Of a stretch of DNA of 55,858 nt, positions 41,015 through 49,821 are shown one piece after another. Source of the stretch: Psychrobacter sp. UBA5136. GTDB lineage: Bacteria; Pseudomonadota; Gammaproteobacteria; Pseudomonadales; Moraxellaceae. The notes below the pieces were generated by a model, which was not told where the DNA came from, did no database searches, and saw only the letters and a program-made list of their open reading frames with translations. Every line of letters begins with the position of its first letter. Within the stretch, counting starts at the first letter, position 1. The DNA lies in the NCBI RefSeq assembly GCF_002414005.1, contig NZ_DHYG01000011.1:1-55858 (forward strand). Direction: 5' to 3'. Position numbers and translations under genes: made by a program.

Positions 41015-41781
41015 ACTGTATCGACAATCACAGGTCGCCCTTCGTGGGTCAGTACGGTAACGTCAACATTGTATAGCTCTTTCATGGTCTCGTGCGTGAG
41101 GACATCAACGGGTGCGCCGGTTGCTAGGACGCGACCTTCTTTCATCGTCACCACCGTATCAGCAAATTGCGCGGCTTGATTGATATCATGCAAGACTATC
41201 ACCACGGTTTTTTGCTCGCTATGGCTCAATTCGCGCAGCTCACGCATCAGACGCCCTGCATGATACATATCCAGATTATTGAGCGGTTCATCAAGGAGTA
41301 GATACGGCGTATCTTGACAGACAATCATTGCAATCAGCACGCGTTGGCGCTGACCGCCAGAGAGCGTTGATAAAAAGCGCTCGGCTAATGGTTCAAGCTC
41401 AAAGCGCTCGATAATGGTTTGTACTTTTTGCTCGTCAGCAGCGGTTGGTTGCCCTTGATGATAAGGATAGCGCCCAAACATCAGCAGCTCATGCACGCGC
41501 AGTCGCCCTTGTACTTGATTGTCTTGCCCAAGCATTGCGACTGTTTTAGACAGCGTGCGCGCAGGGCAACTGACAATATCACGCTCCTCATTACCTACAG
41601 CAAAACTGACTTGCCCAGATTGCAGGGGCTGCAAGCGTGCCATCACTGAAAACAGCGTTGATTTACCCGCACCATTTGGCCCTATTAAAGCAATCACTTG
41701 CGAGGGCGGCAAAGACAGAGTAATGTCGTGCAGGATTTGCTGTTTGCCAATATGGTGGGAGAGATTATTTATTTTAATCAT
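41011..41781 (-). CDS. siderophore ABC transporter ATP-binding protein (FetE/FepC-like)
   Basis: A 256-residue ATPase for iron-complex import. It has Walker A GPNGAGKS, a Q-loop MLGQDNQV, the signature LSGGQRQR, Walker B YLLLDEPLNNLD and switch His in VLHDINQAAQ. A start at 41802 would add seven residues; ATG 41781 (MIKINNLSHH) gives the standard opening. It is the last gene of the minus-strand transporter operon and its stop overlaps the PepSY gene stop on the other strand. Confidence 0.92.
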   Translation of the reverse strand: MIKINNLSHHIGKQQILHDITLSLPPSQVIALIGPNGAGKSTLFSVMARLQPLQSGQVSFAVGNEERDIVSCPARTLSKTVAMLGQDNQVQGRLRVHELLMFGRYPYHQGQPTAADEQKVQTIIERFELEPLAERFLSTLSGGQRQRVLIAMIVCQDTPYLLLDEPLNNLDMYHAGRLMRELRELSHSEQKTVVIVLHDINQAAQFADTVVTMKEGRVLATGAPVDVLTHETMKELYNVDVTVLTHEGRPVIVDTV

Positions 41782-41835
41782 AGCAATTCTTGTATTTAGC
41801 AAAGTGTTAAACTGTAGCGTTTTAAAAGGTCATCA

Positions 41836-42915
41836 TTAACGGCGATAGGTCATAAATATCAGTAATAAAAATACCAAGCCGCCCGCCAGTTCGATCACTA
41901 CTGACAATACGCCTGCCATGCCGAGCACTTGCTCAAATATGGTTTGGCCGAGTACCAAGCAAATCATCGCCACTAGGCTAACCAATACCAGGCGCTCACT
42001 ATGATACATATGCCGCGCGATGCGATTGGTCAGGGCGCAGACCAGTAAACCAAAAAAGGTAACTGGCCCTACCAAAGCGGTCGCCGTCGCAACCAATACT
42101 GCAATAATCGTTAATAGCCCAAAAGCGAGGCGTTGATAATGGATGCCAAGGTTAATTGCTTGTGATTTGCCCAGCATTAAGACATCGCATTGATAACGCC
42201 AGCGCCAAATAAACAGTGCACTAACGACACAAATAACGAAGCTAATGCCAAGGAGCTGCGGATTGACGGTATTAAACTGCGCGTAACTGGCCGATTGTAC
42301 GACCACAAAATCATCAGGGTTAATCAGCCGTGCAACGAGCGCCGATAAGCTGCGAAACAACACACCAAAGATAACGCCTACCAGTATCAGCCGCGTCAAA
42401 TCCTGACTGCTTTTTGAAAATAACACGCGAAATAATAGTAACGAGGCGCCAAACATGAGGAAGATTTCGAGGGTAAATTTGACGATAGGATTGATACTGG
42501 TGAAACTAATGGCGCCCAAAAAGAATACCAATAAGCTCTGCAATAACACATATAGCGAGTCAAAGCCCAATAGCGATGGCGTCAAAATAGGGTTATGCGT
42601 TAGAGTTTGAAACAGTAGCGTTGATACGCCAATTGCATAGCCGACAACCATCAGCGCCAGCAGTTTTTTACCACGAAGGGGCAAAGCAAAATCCCAATGG
42701 CCGTTGACGTTAATCGTCAAAAATAGCGTCATCGAGATTAATAATATGATGGCGGCAATGGATTTTGGATGACCAGCAATAAATGTCCAAAGCTGAGCCA
42801 ATCGGCTTTGGTTAGAAGTATCTGCATGGCTGTTGTCTTGTAAAGTGCCATTTTTAGGAATACGCTTTTCTGCCGAGCCAGTTTTTCCAGAATGCAGCTT
42901 AGACGGTGAGAACAT
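41836..42915 (-). CDS. siderophore ABC transporter permease (FecCD family)
   Basis: A 359-residue FecCD permease with about nine membrane segments after a 50-residue hydrophilic, Lys/Ser-rich N-terminal tail. Landmarks are KLLALMVVGYAIGVSTLLFQTLTHNPILTPSLLGFDSLY, in parts, and the conserved LVGPVTFFGLLVCALTNRIA near residue 280. The second permease of the operon; with the first it should form the membrane heterodimer, as FetC/FetD or VctD/VctG do. Confidence 0.92.
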   Translation of the reverse strand: MFSPSKLHSGKTGSAEKRIPKNGTLQDNSHADTSNQSRLAQLWTFIAGHPKSIAAIILLISMTLFLTINVNGHWDFALPLRGKKLLALMVVGYAIGVSTLLFQTLTHNPILTPSLLGFDSLYVLLQSLLVFFLGAISFTSINPIVKFTLEIFLMFGASLLLFRVLFSKSSQDLTRLILVGVIFGVLFRSLSALVARLINPDDFVVVQSASYAQFNTVNPQLLGISFVICVVSALFIWRWRYQCDVLMLGKSQAINLGIHYQRLAFGLLTIIAVLVATATALVGPVTFFGLLVCALTNRIARHMYHSERLVLVSLVAMICLVLGQTIFEQVLGMAGVLSVVIELAGGLVFLLLIFMTYRR

Positions 42916-43008
42916 GAATAAATCCTATAGTGCCAAGCTTATCTAGTAAGACAAAAAAGTTAAGAAAAAAGATGGCAATGTTTAAATAACCATGTTTAGT
43001 GAGCAGAA

Positions 43009-44118
43009 TTATTGCTCAGCAGGCGCGCGTAATAGTAGCCATAAAAACAGTACGGTGCCGACCACACCAAAAACCGTCGCAACAGGCACTTCAAAAGGAT
43101 AGCGAATAGAGCGCCCGATAATATCGCAAAGCAGGACAGCTGATGCGCCTAAAAGCGCGACTGCGGGCAAGCTGCGACGTAATTTATCGCCCATGATGCG
43201 GCTAACGATATTGGGTACAACCAAGCCAATAAAAGGAATCATACCAACCGTTACGACGACGACAGCACTCATCATCGCTACCATGCCAACGCCAAGCCAC
43301 GTTACTTGCCGTTTACTAATCCCCAAGTTTAGCGCGATATTGTCGCCCAAACCAACGATGGTCAGTTTATCGGCGATAATATAGGCCAGCACGCACAGTG
43401 CGCCCGTCAACCACAACAGCTCATAACGGCCTGCTAATACCGAAGAGAAATCACCAAATTGCCAAACGCTAAGCATCTGTAGCGATTCCGTTTGATAGGC
43501 GATAAAGGTCGTTACCGCCTCGATAATACCGCCAAAGACAATACCAATCAGCGGAATCATCAAAAAATCCGTCGGTGGTACGCGATGTATCAGCAGCATA
43601 AACAGCATCATGCCGCCTACTGCGGCAAGGGTCGCGACGCCCATTTTGACCAGCAGCGCACTAGCGGGAAACAATAAGCTGACGACCAGTAAACCCAGCG
43701 CTGCGCTTTGGGTTGCGCCGACCATCGATGGCTCAACGAAGCGGTTTTTTAGCACCACTTGAATAATCATGCCTGCCACTGCCATCGCCACACCCGTCAA
43801 AATAATGGCAATCGTACGCGGTAGGCGACTGATCAATAACAGTGAGCTATCAGAGTTGGCGCTTTGACTGACCAGACTTTGCAGGATACCTGACCACGAA
43901 AAATCTGCCACCCCAATCGATAAACTTAACAACACCAACAGCCCCATAATCATGAGGCTAGCGGTATTGATAAGCCAAGGCGGTATGGCGGCGCGGCGCT
44001 GTTTGTCGCGGACGTAGCGGCTACCACTACTTGCTCGCTGCTGCCAGCTTGATGGCGCAGCGGGCAGAGCAGAGCTGGATTTAACGCTGGCTTGAGCACG
44101 AGGTGAAAATAACGACAT
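43009..44118 (-). CDS. siderophore ABC transporter permease (FecCD family)
   Basis: A 369-residue FecCD permease with about nine membrane segments. A Ser/Arg-rich cytoplasmic N-terminus of about 45 residues precedes WLINTASLMIMGLLVLL. Further on are RLPRTIAIILTGVAMAVAG, VEPSMVGATQSAALG and the conserved GMIPFIGLVVPNIVSRIMG near residue 300. It lies 86 bp after the binding protein gene and 93 bp before the other permease gene on the same strand. Confidence 0.93.
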   Translation of the reverse strand: MSLFSPRAQASVKSSSALPAAPSSWQQRASSGSRYVRDKQRRAAIPPWLINTASLMIMGLLVLLSLSIGVADFSWSGILQSLVSQSANSDSSLLLISRLPRTIAIILTGVAMAVAGMIIQVVLKNRFVEPSMVGATQSAALGLLVVSLLFPASALLVKMGVATLAAVGGMMLFMLLIHRVPPTDFLMIPLIGIVFGGIIEAVTTFIAYQTESLQMLSVWQFGDFSSVLAGRYELLWLTGALCVLAYIIADKLTIVGLGDNIALNLGISKRQVTWLGVGMVAMMSAVVVVTVGMIPFIGLVVPNIVSRIMGDKLRRSLPAVALLGASAVLLCDIIGRSIRYPFEVPVATVFGVVGTVLFLWLLLRAPAEQ

Positions 44119-44204
44119 AGCGGCTACTGGCTTACAAATAAAGTATGAAAATTGTCATGAGCAGCAACGGTTATAAACAACAGTTGCTTGCATAGCGATA
44201 GGAT

Positions 44205-45260
44205 TTATTTTGCCTTAGCAAAAGCGTTTTTAATCGTCGTTAAATCTTGTATCCACTGATAATAACCACCAAAGGCAAGGTAAGAGTCTGGGCTTAGATA
44301 CACCACTTGGTCTTTATTCCACGCCGTGGTTTGCGCGACCAATGGATTGTCTAGCACGGCTTTGGCACCAGCGCCATCTTCACCAATCGCGGCGCTGCGA
44401 TCGACGACAAATAACCAGTCAGGATTGGTTTTTTGTATGTATTCAAATGAGATTGGCTGACCGTGACGCGCATCCGTTATTTGGTCATCTGCCATTGGAA
44501 TATCTAACACACCGTGAATAAAGCCGTAGCGCGACTTATCACCATAGGCTGACAGCTTATTGCCGTTAACCATGACCACCAAGCCTTTACCTTTATTGTC
44601 TTTTGTTAAGGCTTTTGTCTCATCAATAAGCGCGTCGATATTGCCTTGCAATTTTAACGCTTGATCGCTTTTACCAAATAAAGCTCCCAAATCGTGCAAA
44701 CGCTGCTTGCTTGATTCGTAGATATTTGCCGTATCAATACTCATATCGAGCGTTGGCGCGATACTTGATAGCTCGTTGTATTTTTCTGCCATACGCGAAC
44801 CGATCAAAATAGCTTGCGGCTGCATCGCGTTTAAAGCCTCAAGGTCTGGCTCAAATACCGTACCAACTTCTTTAGGATCAGGGTGTACTTTAGATTGTAA
44901 ATTATCTAGGTGCAGCCCACTTGGCATACCGTCAACCGCCACGTCGAGCGCCGCCAAGTCTTGCATCAAAGTCATGTCATAAACGACCAATGGTGATGGG
45001 TTCATCGCCAAGTCAACCTTGCCTTTTACCGTATCCACAGCAATGGTTGCAACAGAAACGTTGTCATTTTCAGCAACGTTTGAAGCGGCATCGGCCGTTT
45101 GGTTTTCAGCTTTGGTTTCGTTTATCTCATTATCACTCGAGTCAGGCGAGCTACAACCTGCTAGGCCAACACTGGCGATGAGCGCTGTCATCATGGCAGC
45201 TAATAATGGACGTTTAAAAAGTGGGCTGGCAGTACGATTAGAACATGAAGTAGTAGACAT
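44205..45260 (-). CDS. siderophore-binding lipoprotein (FetB/CeuE/FatB-like)
   Basis: A 351-residue periplasmic binding lipoprotein, lipobox LAGC at residue 32-35. A Glu/Asn/Asp-rich linker separates it from the class III fold. The typical pattern FVVDRSAAIGEDGAGAK (Arg in VVDRSAA) and GQPISFEYIQKTNPDWLF near residue 265 match the FatB/CeuE/YclQ type, where that Arg and nearby Tyr/His hold catechol siderophores. The start of the domain has MNPSPLVVYDMTLMQDLAALDV. The first gene of the transporter operon, divergent from tonB. Fur-box-like sites lie upstream. Confidence 0.9.
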   Translation of the reverse strand: MSTTSCSNRTASPLFKRPLLAAMMTALIASVGLAGCSSPDSSDNEINETKAENQTADAASNVAENDNVSVATIAVDTVKGKVDLAMNPSPLVVYDMTLMQDLAALDVAVDGMPSGLHLDNLQSKVHPDPKEVGTVFEPDLEALNAMQPQAILIGSRMAEKYNELSSIAPTLDMSIDTANIYESSKQRLHDLGALFGKSDQALKLQGNIDALIDETKALTKDNKGKGLVVMVNGNKLSAYGDKSRYGFIHGVLDIPMADDQITDARHGQPISFEYIQKTNPDWLFVVDRSAAIGEDGAGAKAVLDNPLVAQTTAWNKDQVVYLSPDSYLAFGGYYQWIQDLTTIKNAFAKAK

Positions 45261-45431
45261 AAATAACTCGGTATATCAAAGGTTTGGTTGGTATTATTAT
45301 AAAAATGATAAAGAAAACGGCGGAACAATGAATAAGCAAGCGCGGGTTTATAAGCAGCGTTTGACGTTAACTTGCTTTTTTAACATAACAAAACAACTGT
45401 CATAATAAAGTAATTGAGACTTATTATCAAT

Positions 45432-45450
45432 ATTAATGATAATGGTTTTT
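45432..45450. promoter_or_regulatory. Fur-box-like site, distal
   Basis: AATGATAAT, an exact nine-base core, is at 45435-45443; the full 19 bp match the Fur consensus at 13 positions. It is about midway between the two divergent genes. Confidence 0.5.
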
Positions 45451-45478
45451 ATTAAGCACTTTTTGTTTTTGAAACGAC

Positions 45479-45517
45479 TTTGCTTAAGAGCTTTGCTCAA
45501 GAACTTTGCTTAAGAGC
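45479..45517. repeat. three 13-bp tandem units
   Basis: TTTGCTTAAGAGC, TTTGCTCAAGAAC and TTTGCTTAAGAGC follow one another exactly in frame of 13 bp, between the two Fur-box-like sites. Confidence 0.9.
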
Positions 45518-45567
45518 GTTATCTAAGATGGGCGGTAAAAAAATAGAGGAGTTAAACATTTACTATT

Positions 45568-45586
45568 GATAATAGTTATCGTTTGC
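45568..45586. promoter_or_regulatory. Fur-box-like site, proximal to tonB
   Basis: GATAATAGTTATCGTTTGC matches the 19-bp Fur consensus at 13 positions and contains the perfect palindrome GATAA-TAG-TTATC. Another half, CATTATTATC, follows at 45586-45595. It ends 44 bp before the tonB start. Confidence 0.6.
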
Positions 45587-45630
45587 ATTATTATCAACGC
45601 CATTCTATGACGGTTAAATGTTAGGGTGTT

Positions 45631-46644
45631 ATGAGTTCAACGGATTTAGACGCGCCACCACTCAGATTGGTACTTATCGCTACCATTTTAGTGGTTGGGC
45701 TACACGTGCTGACAGCAATCGCTTTAGTGGTAATCAAGGCGCCTGCACCTAAAGTTGAGCTTGCAAAAGAAACGCCGCCGCTTGAGATTCAAATGGTCAC
45801 ATTACCTGCTAAGCCTGCCGTAAAGGTGGCCGAGCGTGTGGTCGCTGAGGTAGAAGAAACCCCAGAACCTAAATCTGAACCTAAACCTAAACCTGAGCCC
45901 ACTCCTAAGCCTAAGCCGGAACCACAACAAAAAGTGGAAGCGGTTACGCAAGAAGATCCAGTGGTAAAAGAGGAAAAGCCAACGGTTCAAAAAGAAACGC
46001 CGCCACAAAAGCAGCCTATAAAAGAACCACCCGTAAAGAAAAAAATAGAAGACAAACCAGCAAAGCAAAAACAAATAGATGCTGATAAAACAGCCGCTGA
46101 CGAGCAGCGCCGTATGATAGCCGCGCAGGCAGAAAAAGCCGCACAAAAAGCGCAAGCGCAGGCAAGAGCTATGCAAGAAGCAAACGCGCAAGCTGCCCGT
46201 GAGGCGCAAGCACAGGCAGACGCCAACGCTGCAAAAGAAGCTGCAAAAGAAGCCGCGCAAAAAGCAGCACGAGCAAAGGCTGAAAGAGAAGCAGAGGCCG
46301 CTGCCCGAGCAGAGGCTGATGCCAAAGCTGCGGCGGCAGCGAGTAATGAGCCCGTCAACTTTACTGCCAGCGCCGCCAACTGGGCGTCGGCGCCAAACTT
46401 TAGCTTTCCTGATCGCGCCGCTCGCCGAGCCCGTTCAGGCGATACGCTCAACGTGGTGCTGGTGTTGAGAGTGAATAAACAAGGCGGTATTGATAGCGTG
46501 CGTGTTGCCCAGTCATCTGGAAATGCGCTGTTAGATAAAGAAGCGCAGCGCCAAGTACGCTCAGGGAAATTTAAGCCCTTTACCAAAAACGGCGTACCAG
46601 TGGTCGGTAATGTCACCCTACCAATCGCTTATGCGGTTCCGTAG
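45631..46644 (+). CDS. tonB: TonB energy-transduction protein
   Basis: A 337-residue periplasm-spanning protein. A single membrane helix lies near residues 12-33 (LVLIATILVVGLHVLTAIAL). It is followed by a Pro/Lys/Glu-rich rod (EPKPKPEPTPKPKPEP, about 83-98) and then an Ala/Lys/Glu/Gln-rich, TolA-like helical stretch of about 100 residues (150-245). The C-terminal TonB domain (about 250-337) has FPDRAARRARSG, VVLVLRVNKQGGIDSVRV and GKFKPF. It carries proton-motive energy from ExbB-ExbD to receptors such as the FetA-like protein. The long Ala-rich part is unusual for TonB. Confidence 0.9.
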   Translation: MSSTDLDAPPLRLVLIATILVVGLHVLTAIALVVIKAPAPKVELAKETPPLEIQMVTLPAKPAVKVAERVVAEVEETPEPKSEPKPKPEPTPKPKPEPQQKVEAVTQEDPVVKEEKPTVQKETPPQKQPIKEPPVKKKIEDKPAKQKQIDADKTAADEQRRMIAAQAEKAAQKAQAQARAMQEANAQAAREAQAQADANAAKEAAKEAAQKAARAKAEREAEAAARAEADAKAAAAASNEPVNFTASAANWASAPNFSFPDRAARRARSGDTLNVVLVLRVNKQGGIDSVRVAQSSGNALLDKEAQRQVRSGKFKPFTKNGVPVVGNVTLPIAYAVP

Positions 46645-46798
46645 ATATATAACAATAGAGATATATACAGGTATATAGCAACTAGGTGTGACAAAGAAAT
46701 ACGCCAATAAGTATTTGAAATGTAATAAATATTTAAAATATGCCGAGCTGCAAATCATAAAATGACAAGTAACGACATCCCACTTTAAGGAATCTGAT

Positions 46799-47503
46799 AT
46801 GGATTTTACAACCTACTGGCAATATAGCGACACGGTAACCAGAACCTTATTCTTTTTGCTCATCGCTTTATCTGTCGCCTCTTGGGTGACTGGTATCATC
46901 CGCATCCTACAAAGCCGCAAATTGGCGGCTAGCGTTGCCGATGATTTGAGTGCGCAGATTCATAGTAAACAGGCAAGTTTGGTTGAGAGCGATGCCGCGT
47001 CAAGGCGTTTGGTGATTGAGCAGACGTTGCTTCAGCATATCGGTCGCTACCGTTTTGCCAGTGAGCGCGGATTGCCGATACTGGGCACCACAGCCGCAAT
47101 TGCGCCATTTATTGGTTTGTTTGGTACGGTTTGGGGAATTTTTCATGCACTGCATAACATCGGTACCACTGGCCAAGCGGGATTAGGCCAAGTAGCGGGA
47201 CCCGTCGGTGAAGCCCTTATTATGACGGGTTTGGGGATTGCCGTTGCCATTCCAGCGGTGGTATTTTATAACCTTGCGGTGCGTATCAATCGCCGCGTGA
47301 TGTATCACGCCAATGATAGAGCGCATGATTTATTGGCGCAATCTAGCGAGCTTGCCTCTTTCAAGCAAGCGCCAGCCCAAAACTCAGCAGCTCAGCAAGC
47401 CACGACTGCTACTCAAGCGCAGTTAACAAAAAATGCAAATACAGACAAGCAAGCGGTGCAATCATCTGAGCATTATCATAAATCCGCGCCATCGCAGTTG
47501 TAA
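46799..47503 (+). CDS. exbB: ExbB, MotA/TolQ/ExbB proton channel family protein
   Basis: A 234-residue inner-membrane protein with three membrane segments: near 15-32, and the pair at about 95-120 and 140-165. The conserved LPILGTTAAIAPFIGLFGTVWGIFHALHNIG and GPVGEALIMTGLGIAVAIPAVV segments, given as a family pattern, are intact. A hydrophilic Gln/Ala-rich tail of about 45 residues ends it. AAGGAA lies before the ATG. It follows tonB by 154 bp and is 97 bp before exbD, consistent with one operon. It builds the motor with ExbD. Confidence 0.94.
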   Translation: MDFTTYWQYSDTVTRTLFFLLIALSVASWVTGIIRILQSRKLAASVADDLSAQIHSKQASLVESDAASRRLVIEQTLLQHIGRYRFASERGLPILGTTAAIAPFIGLFGTVWGIFHALHNIGTTGQAGLGQVAGPVGEALIMTGLGIAVAIPAVVFYNLAVRINRRVMYHANDRAHDLLAQSSELASFKQAPAQNSAAQQATTATQAQLTKNANTDKQAVQSSEHYHKSAPSQL

Positions 47504-47600
47504 TGACTCTTCAGTAGAGAAAAATAAGGCAAAAAGCAACGCGAAAACCAGTTAAAAGCACGAGCAGCAAAGACGACAACCAACGGTATTGAGAACAATT

Positions 47601-48002
47601 ATGGCATTTCAATTGGGTGATGATGACAGTCAAAGCATGAATGAGATGAACCTTATTCCGCTTATCGATATCATGCTGGTATTGATGATTATCTTTTTAT
47701 TGACGGCGACCGTACTGAATCCAACGGTGCCATTGGATCTGCCAAAGACCAGCGCCGCGGTCAATGAAACGCCGCCAGAGGCCATTCAAATTAGTATCGA
47801 TAAAGATGCAGGTTTATTTTGGGATGATGAGCCTATCAGCATGGAAGCACTAGACACGCGTCTGCAAGCGGAGTCGGCGAGCGGTAAAGATCCTTCTATC
47901 CAATTGCGAGCAGACAAAGAAGGCAAGTACGATACCGTCGCACAAGTATTGGCGGCTGCCAGTCAAGCGGGGTTAACTAAGATTGCGTTTGTTAACGAAT
48001 AA
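47601..48002 (+). CDS. exbD: ExbD, TolR family protein
   Basis: A 133-residue inner-membrane protein with one helix near residues 20-40. It has MNEMNLIPLIDIMLVLMIIF, with Asp at about 26, the proton-carrying position in ExbD. The periplasmic domain follows with PLDLPKTSAA and IQLRADKEGKYDTVAQVLAAA. A TTG start at 47589 would add four residues; ATG 47601 fits better. It is the last gene of the tonB-exbB-exbD operon. Confidence 0.94.
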   Translation: MAFQLGDDDSQSMNEMNLIPLIDIMLVLMIIFLLTATVLNPTVPLDLPKTSAAVNETPPEAIQISIDKDAGLFWDDEPISMEALDTRLQAESASGKDPSIQLRADKEGKYDTVAQVLAAASQAGLTKIAFVNE

Positions 48003-48090
48003 CGCGCAGATAAATGAGCATTAAAAATGAATCAGTGGTTAAGAGTAACTGCTAAAACAATAAGCTACCAAGATAAACCAGCAGGCTTAG

Positions 48091-48130
48091 CAATAAGAAA
48101 ATAATCAAGACAATAAGAAGAATAATTACA
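48091..48130 (+). repeat. two imperfect 20-bp tandem units
   Basis: CAATAAGAAAATAATCAAGA is followed by CAATAAGAAGAATAATTACA, 90 bp downstream of exbD. Purine-rich; function unknown. Confidence 0.6.
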
Positions 48131-48150
48131 ATAATAAAATTTCTCTCCCG

Positions 48151-48186
48151 CCTCGCTTGGGCAACCTTGCGAGGTTATCTTTTTTT
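48151..48186 (+). terminator. putative terminator after exbD
   Basis: CCTCGC pairs with GCGAGG around a 12-base loop, followed by TTATC and T7. Confidence 0.55.
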
Positions 48187-48239
48187 AGTAGCCCTTAACC
48201 TAAGTCAGTAGATTATATAACAGCTACCAACTAGAGCGA

Positions 48240-48710
48240 TTACCAACCATAACCAAACGGACGATAACCATAGCCTAAACGCGGTCCATAACCAAACGGA
48301 TAGGGCGAGCGCAGATAATCGAGGTCACGCTGGCGGATATAATAGTAGCGCCCCTGCGCGTAGGCTTCTTCAAGCTTTTCGATGCCTTCGAGCGGACAAA
48401 CCGGCTGCCAATCATAGCCTTCGCGGCCTAATTTATAGGCATTGAGCTCGGTACAATAGTTTTTCAGTCCTTGCTGTCGTCCTTGCTCCCACAATACGCG
48501 GTTTGGCGTTGCCCCAACGATGCTTGCACATTGATTGGTATAGTTGCCAAAGTAAGCACCCGAACGCCCGTGAAGTCCATCGACATAGCCGACTTCCTGC
48601 CAATTGCTGTTTTGGCACTGTTCAGGCGTTAGACTTTGCGTGGTTGCGCAGCCCGATAAGGTAAATAAGGCCGCGCCTATCAGAGAAATAGTCAGTTCAG
48701 ATTTACTCAT
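48240..48710 (-). CDS. DUF2799 lipoprotein
   Basis: A 156-residue lipoprotein with lipobox LSGC (Cys21). It matches DUF2799: TPEQCQNSNWQEVGYVDGLHG, HxG and YxLGREGYDWQPVCPLEG, given in parts. The last 25 residues are Gly/Tyr/Pro/Phe-rich (RSPYPFGYGPRLGYGYRPFGYGW pattern) and likely flexible. The open frame extends to 48776, but ATG 48710 gives a proper signal sequence. Function unknown. It lies alone between exbD and the next plus-strand gene. Confidence 0.85.
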   Translation of the reverse strand: MSKSELTISLIGAALFTLSGCATTQSLTPEQCQNSNWQEVGYVDGLHGRSGAYFGNYTNQCASIVGATPNRVLWEQGRQQGLKNYCTELNAYKLGREGYDWQPVCPLEGIEKLEEAYAQGRYYYIRQRDLDYLRSPYPFGYGPRLGYGYRPFGYGW

Positions 48711-49123
48711 AACTTTACCGCCACATTTGCTCACCAATGCAGCGGTCGATGAGTTTTGCTTAAGAAGATAATTCATAATAAACCTGCGCGCGTTTAAAAT
48801 TATGGTTTATCATAGCACTTTTTTACACGGCCAATTTTTTGCATCTTGTTGTTAAATGAGGCGCTTTCTGTACTAAGTATTTGATATGCCACTATAAATA
48901 ATAAGGCGGCGATAAGTGTCAGCTTTGCTTAGTATTTAGCTATTTATAAACGATAGCTTTTGCCTACGCTTAATTTTTGCTTGATTTTTAAAGGTTTGCG
49001 CTCATTATAAGCAGCTAGGTATGAGAGGGTTTATAAAAGCGGTTTATATAAACACGCTTACAAGTTATTAACCCTGTTTTCATGGTTAGCACTACATTAA
49101 TTTTGTTAAAAGGTCAGACGGTT
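48711..49123. other. intergenic region between the DUF2799 gene and the membrane-anchored protein gene
   Basis: 413 bp between two divergent genes. AT-rich, with no ORF, hairpin or recognisable operator that I can support. Confidence 0.4.
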
Positions 49124-49681
49124 ATGGGCATGTGGATTGCGATTGCCATTGTACTATTCGTATTAGGGAGTATGATGGCGCTCAAACCTAGCGGTATCGA
49201 CCAGCGCTTGGATAAGCTGCGCATGACGGCGCGCCGTTTACAGCTCAATCCAAAGCTGGTCACTTGCCCAGATTGGGTAAAGGGTAAAGACAACGAATAT
49301 GGCCGCGGCATGATTGGACAATATGGTTTGGTACTCGATAATGTAAAGCTGCCCTTAACGCGCTATCAGGTGATAGATGGACAATGGCGCCCCATAAGCG
49401 ATGTCAATAGTAGTGATAACAATAGTAGCGATGACAATAGCTTGCCAATTCAAGCCAATTTTAGTTTAGATAAAGAGCCTTTAGCGCTGCCAGCTAGCAT
49501 CGAGCCTTTTGTAAAAGCGTTATCGATTAAGTCAAATAGTATTGTTATTTACTGGGAAGATATCGCTTATGTACGCCCCGCGACCAATCCTGCTTATAAG
49601 CAACAAGCGATTGAAAGCGACTTACTAATACTAAAAGAAAAGCTTGAGAAATGGGCGCTGCAGATGCAGAAGTCGCCATAA
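49124..49681 (+). CDS. membrane-anchored conserved protein upstream of topA
   Basis: A 185-residue protein. An N-terminal membrane helix (residues 2-18, MWIAIAIVLFVLGSMM) is followed by the motif LKPSGIDQRLDKLRMTARRLQLNPKL. The soluble remainder includes a Ser/Asn/Asp repeat (NSSDNNSSDDNS, about 98-109) and a charged helix at the C-terminus. Similar proteins appear in Acinetobacter beside topA as far as I recall, without known function. Frames start at 49082, but ATG 49124 has AAAGGT upstream. A terminator separates it from topA. Confidence 0.75.
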   Translation: MGMWIAIAIVLFVLGSMMALKPSGIDQRLDKLRMTARRLQLNPKLVTCPDWVKGKDNEYGRGMIGQYGLVLDNVKLPLTRYQVIDGQWRPISDVNSSDNNSSDDNSLPIQANFSLDKEPLALPASIEPFVKALSIKSNSIVIYWEDIAYVRPATNPAYKQQAIESDLLILKEKLEKWALQMQKSP

Positions 49682-49821
49682 AAATCGCGGCAAGCTAGTA
49701 AATTATTTTTTCGTCTCCATTAAAAGGTATTATGCAAGCGCTTTTGGCAAACTCTCAGTCATTTTAAGTTGACAGTTTAACGCCTAGCAGTGTAACGTCT
49801 TTATAACTGTACTTATGCGTT

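Larger units (their letters stand above)
45261..45630. other. divergent iron-control region between the binding protein gene and tonB
   Basis: 370 bp with two Fur-box-like sites (45432-45450, 45568-45586) separated by a 13-bp triplication at 45479-45517. Promoters of both operons should be here. No gene seen. Confidence 0.6.

Noticed and set aside
45802..46616. Long open frames on the minus strand inside tonB (152 and 209 codons)
   Set aside because: They mirror the low-complexity Pro/Lys and Ala-rich coding sequence of tonB. The translated products are Phe/Arg- or Ala/Cys/Ser-rich with no family pattern, and the plus-strand TonB is certain.
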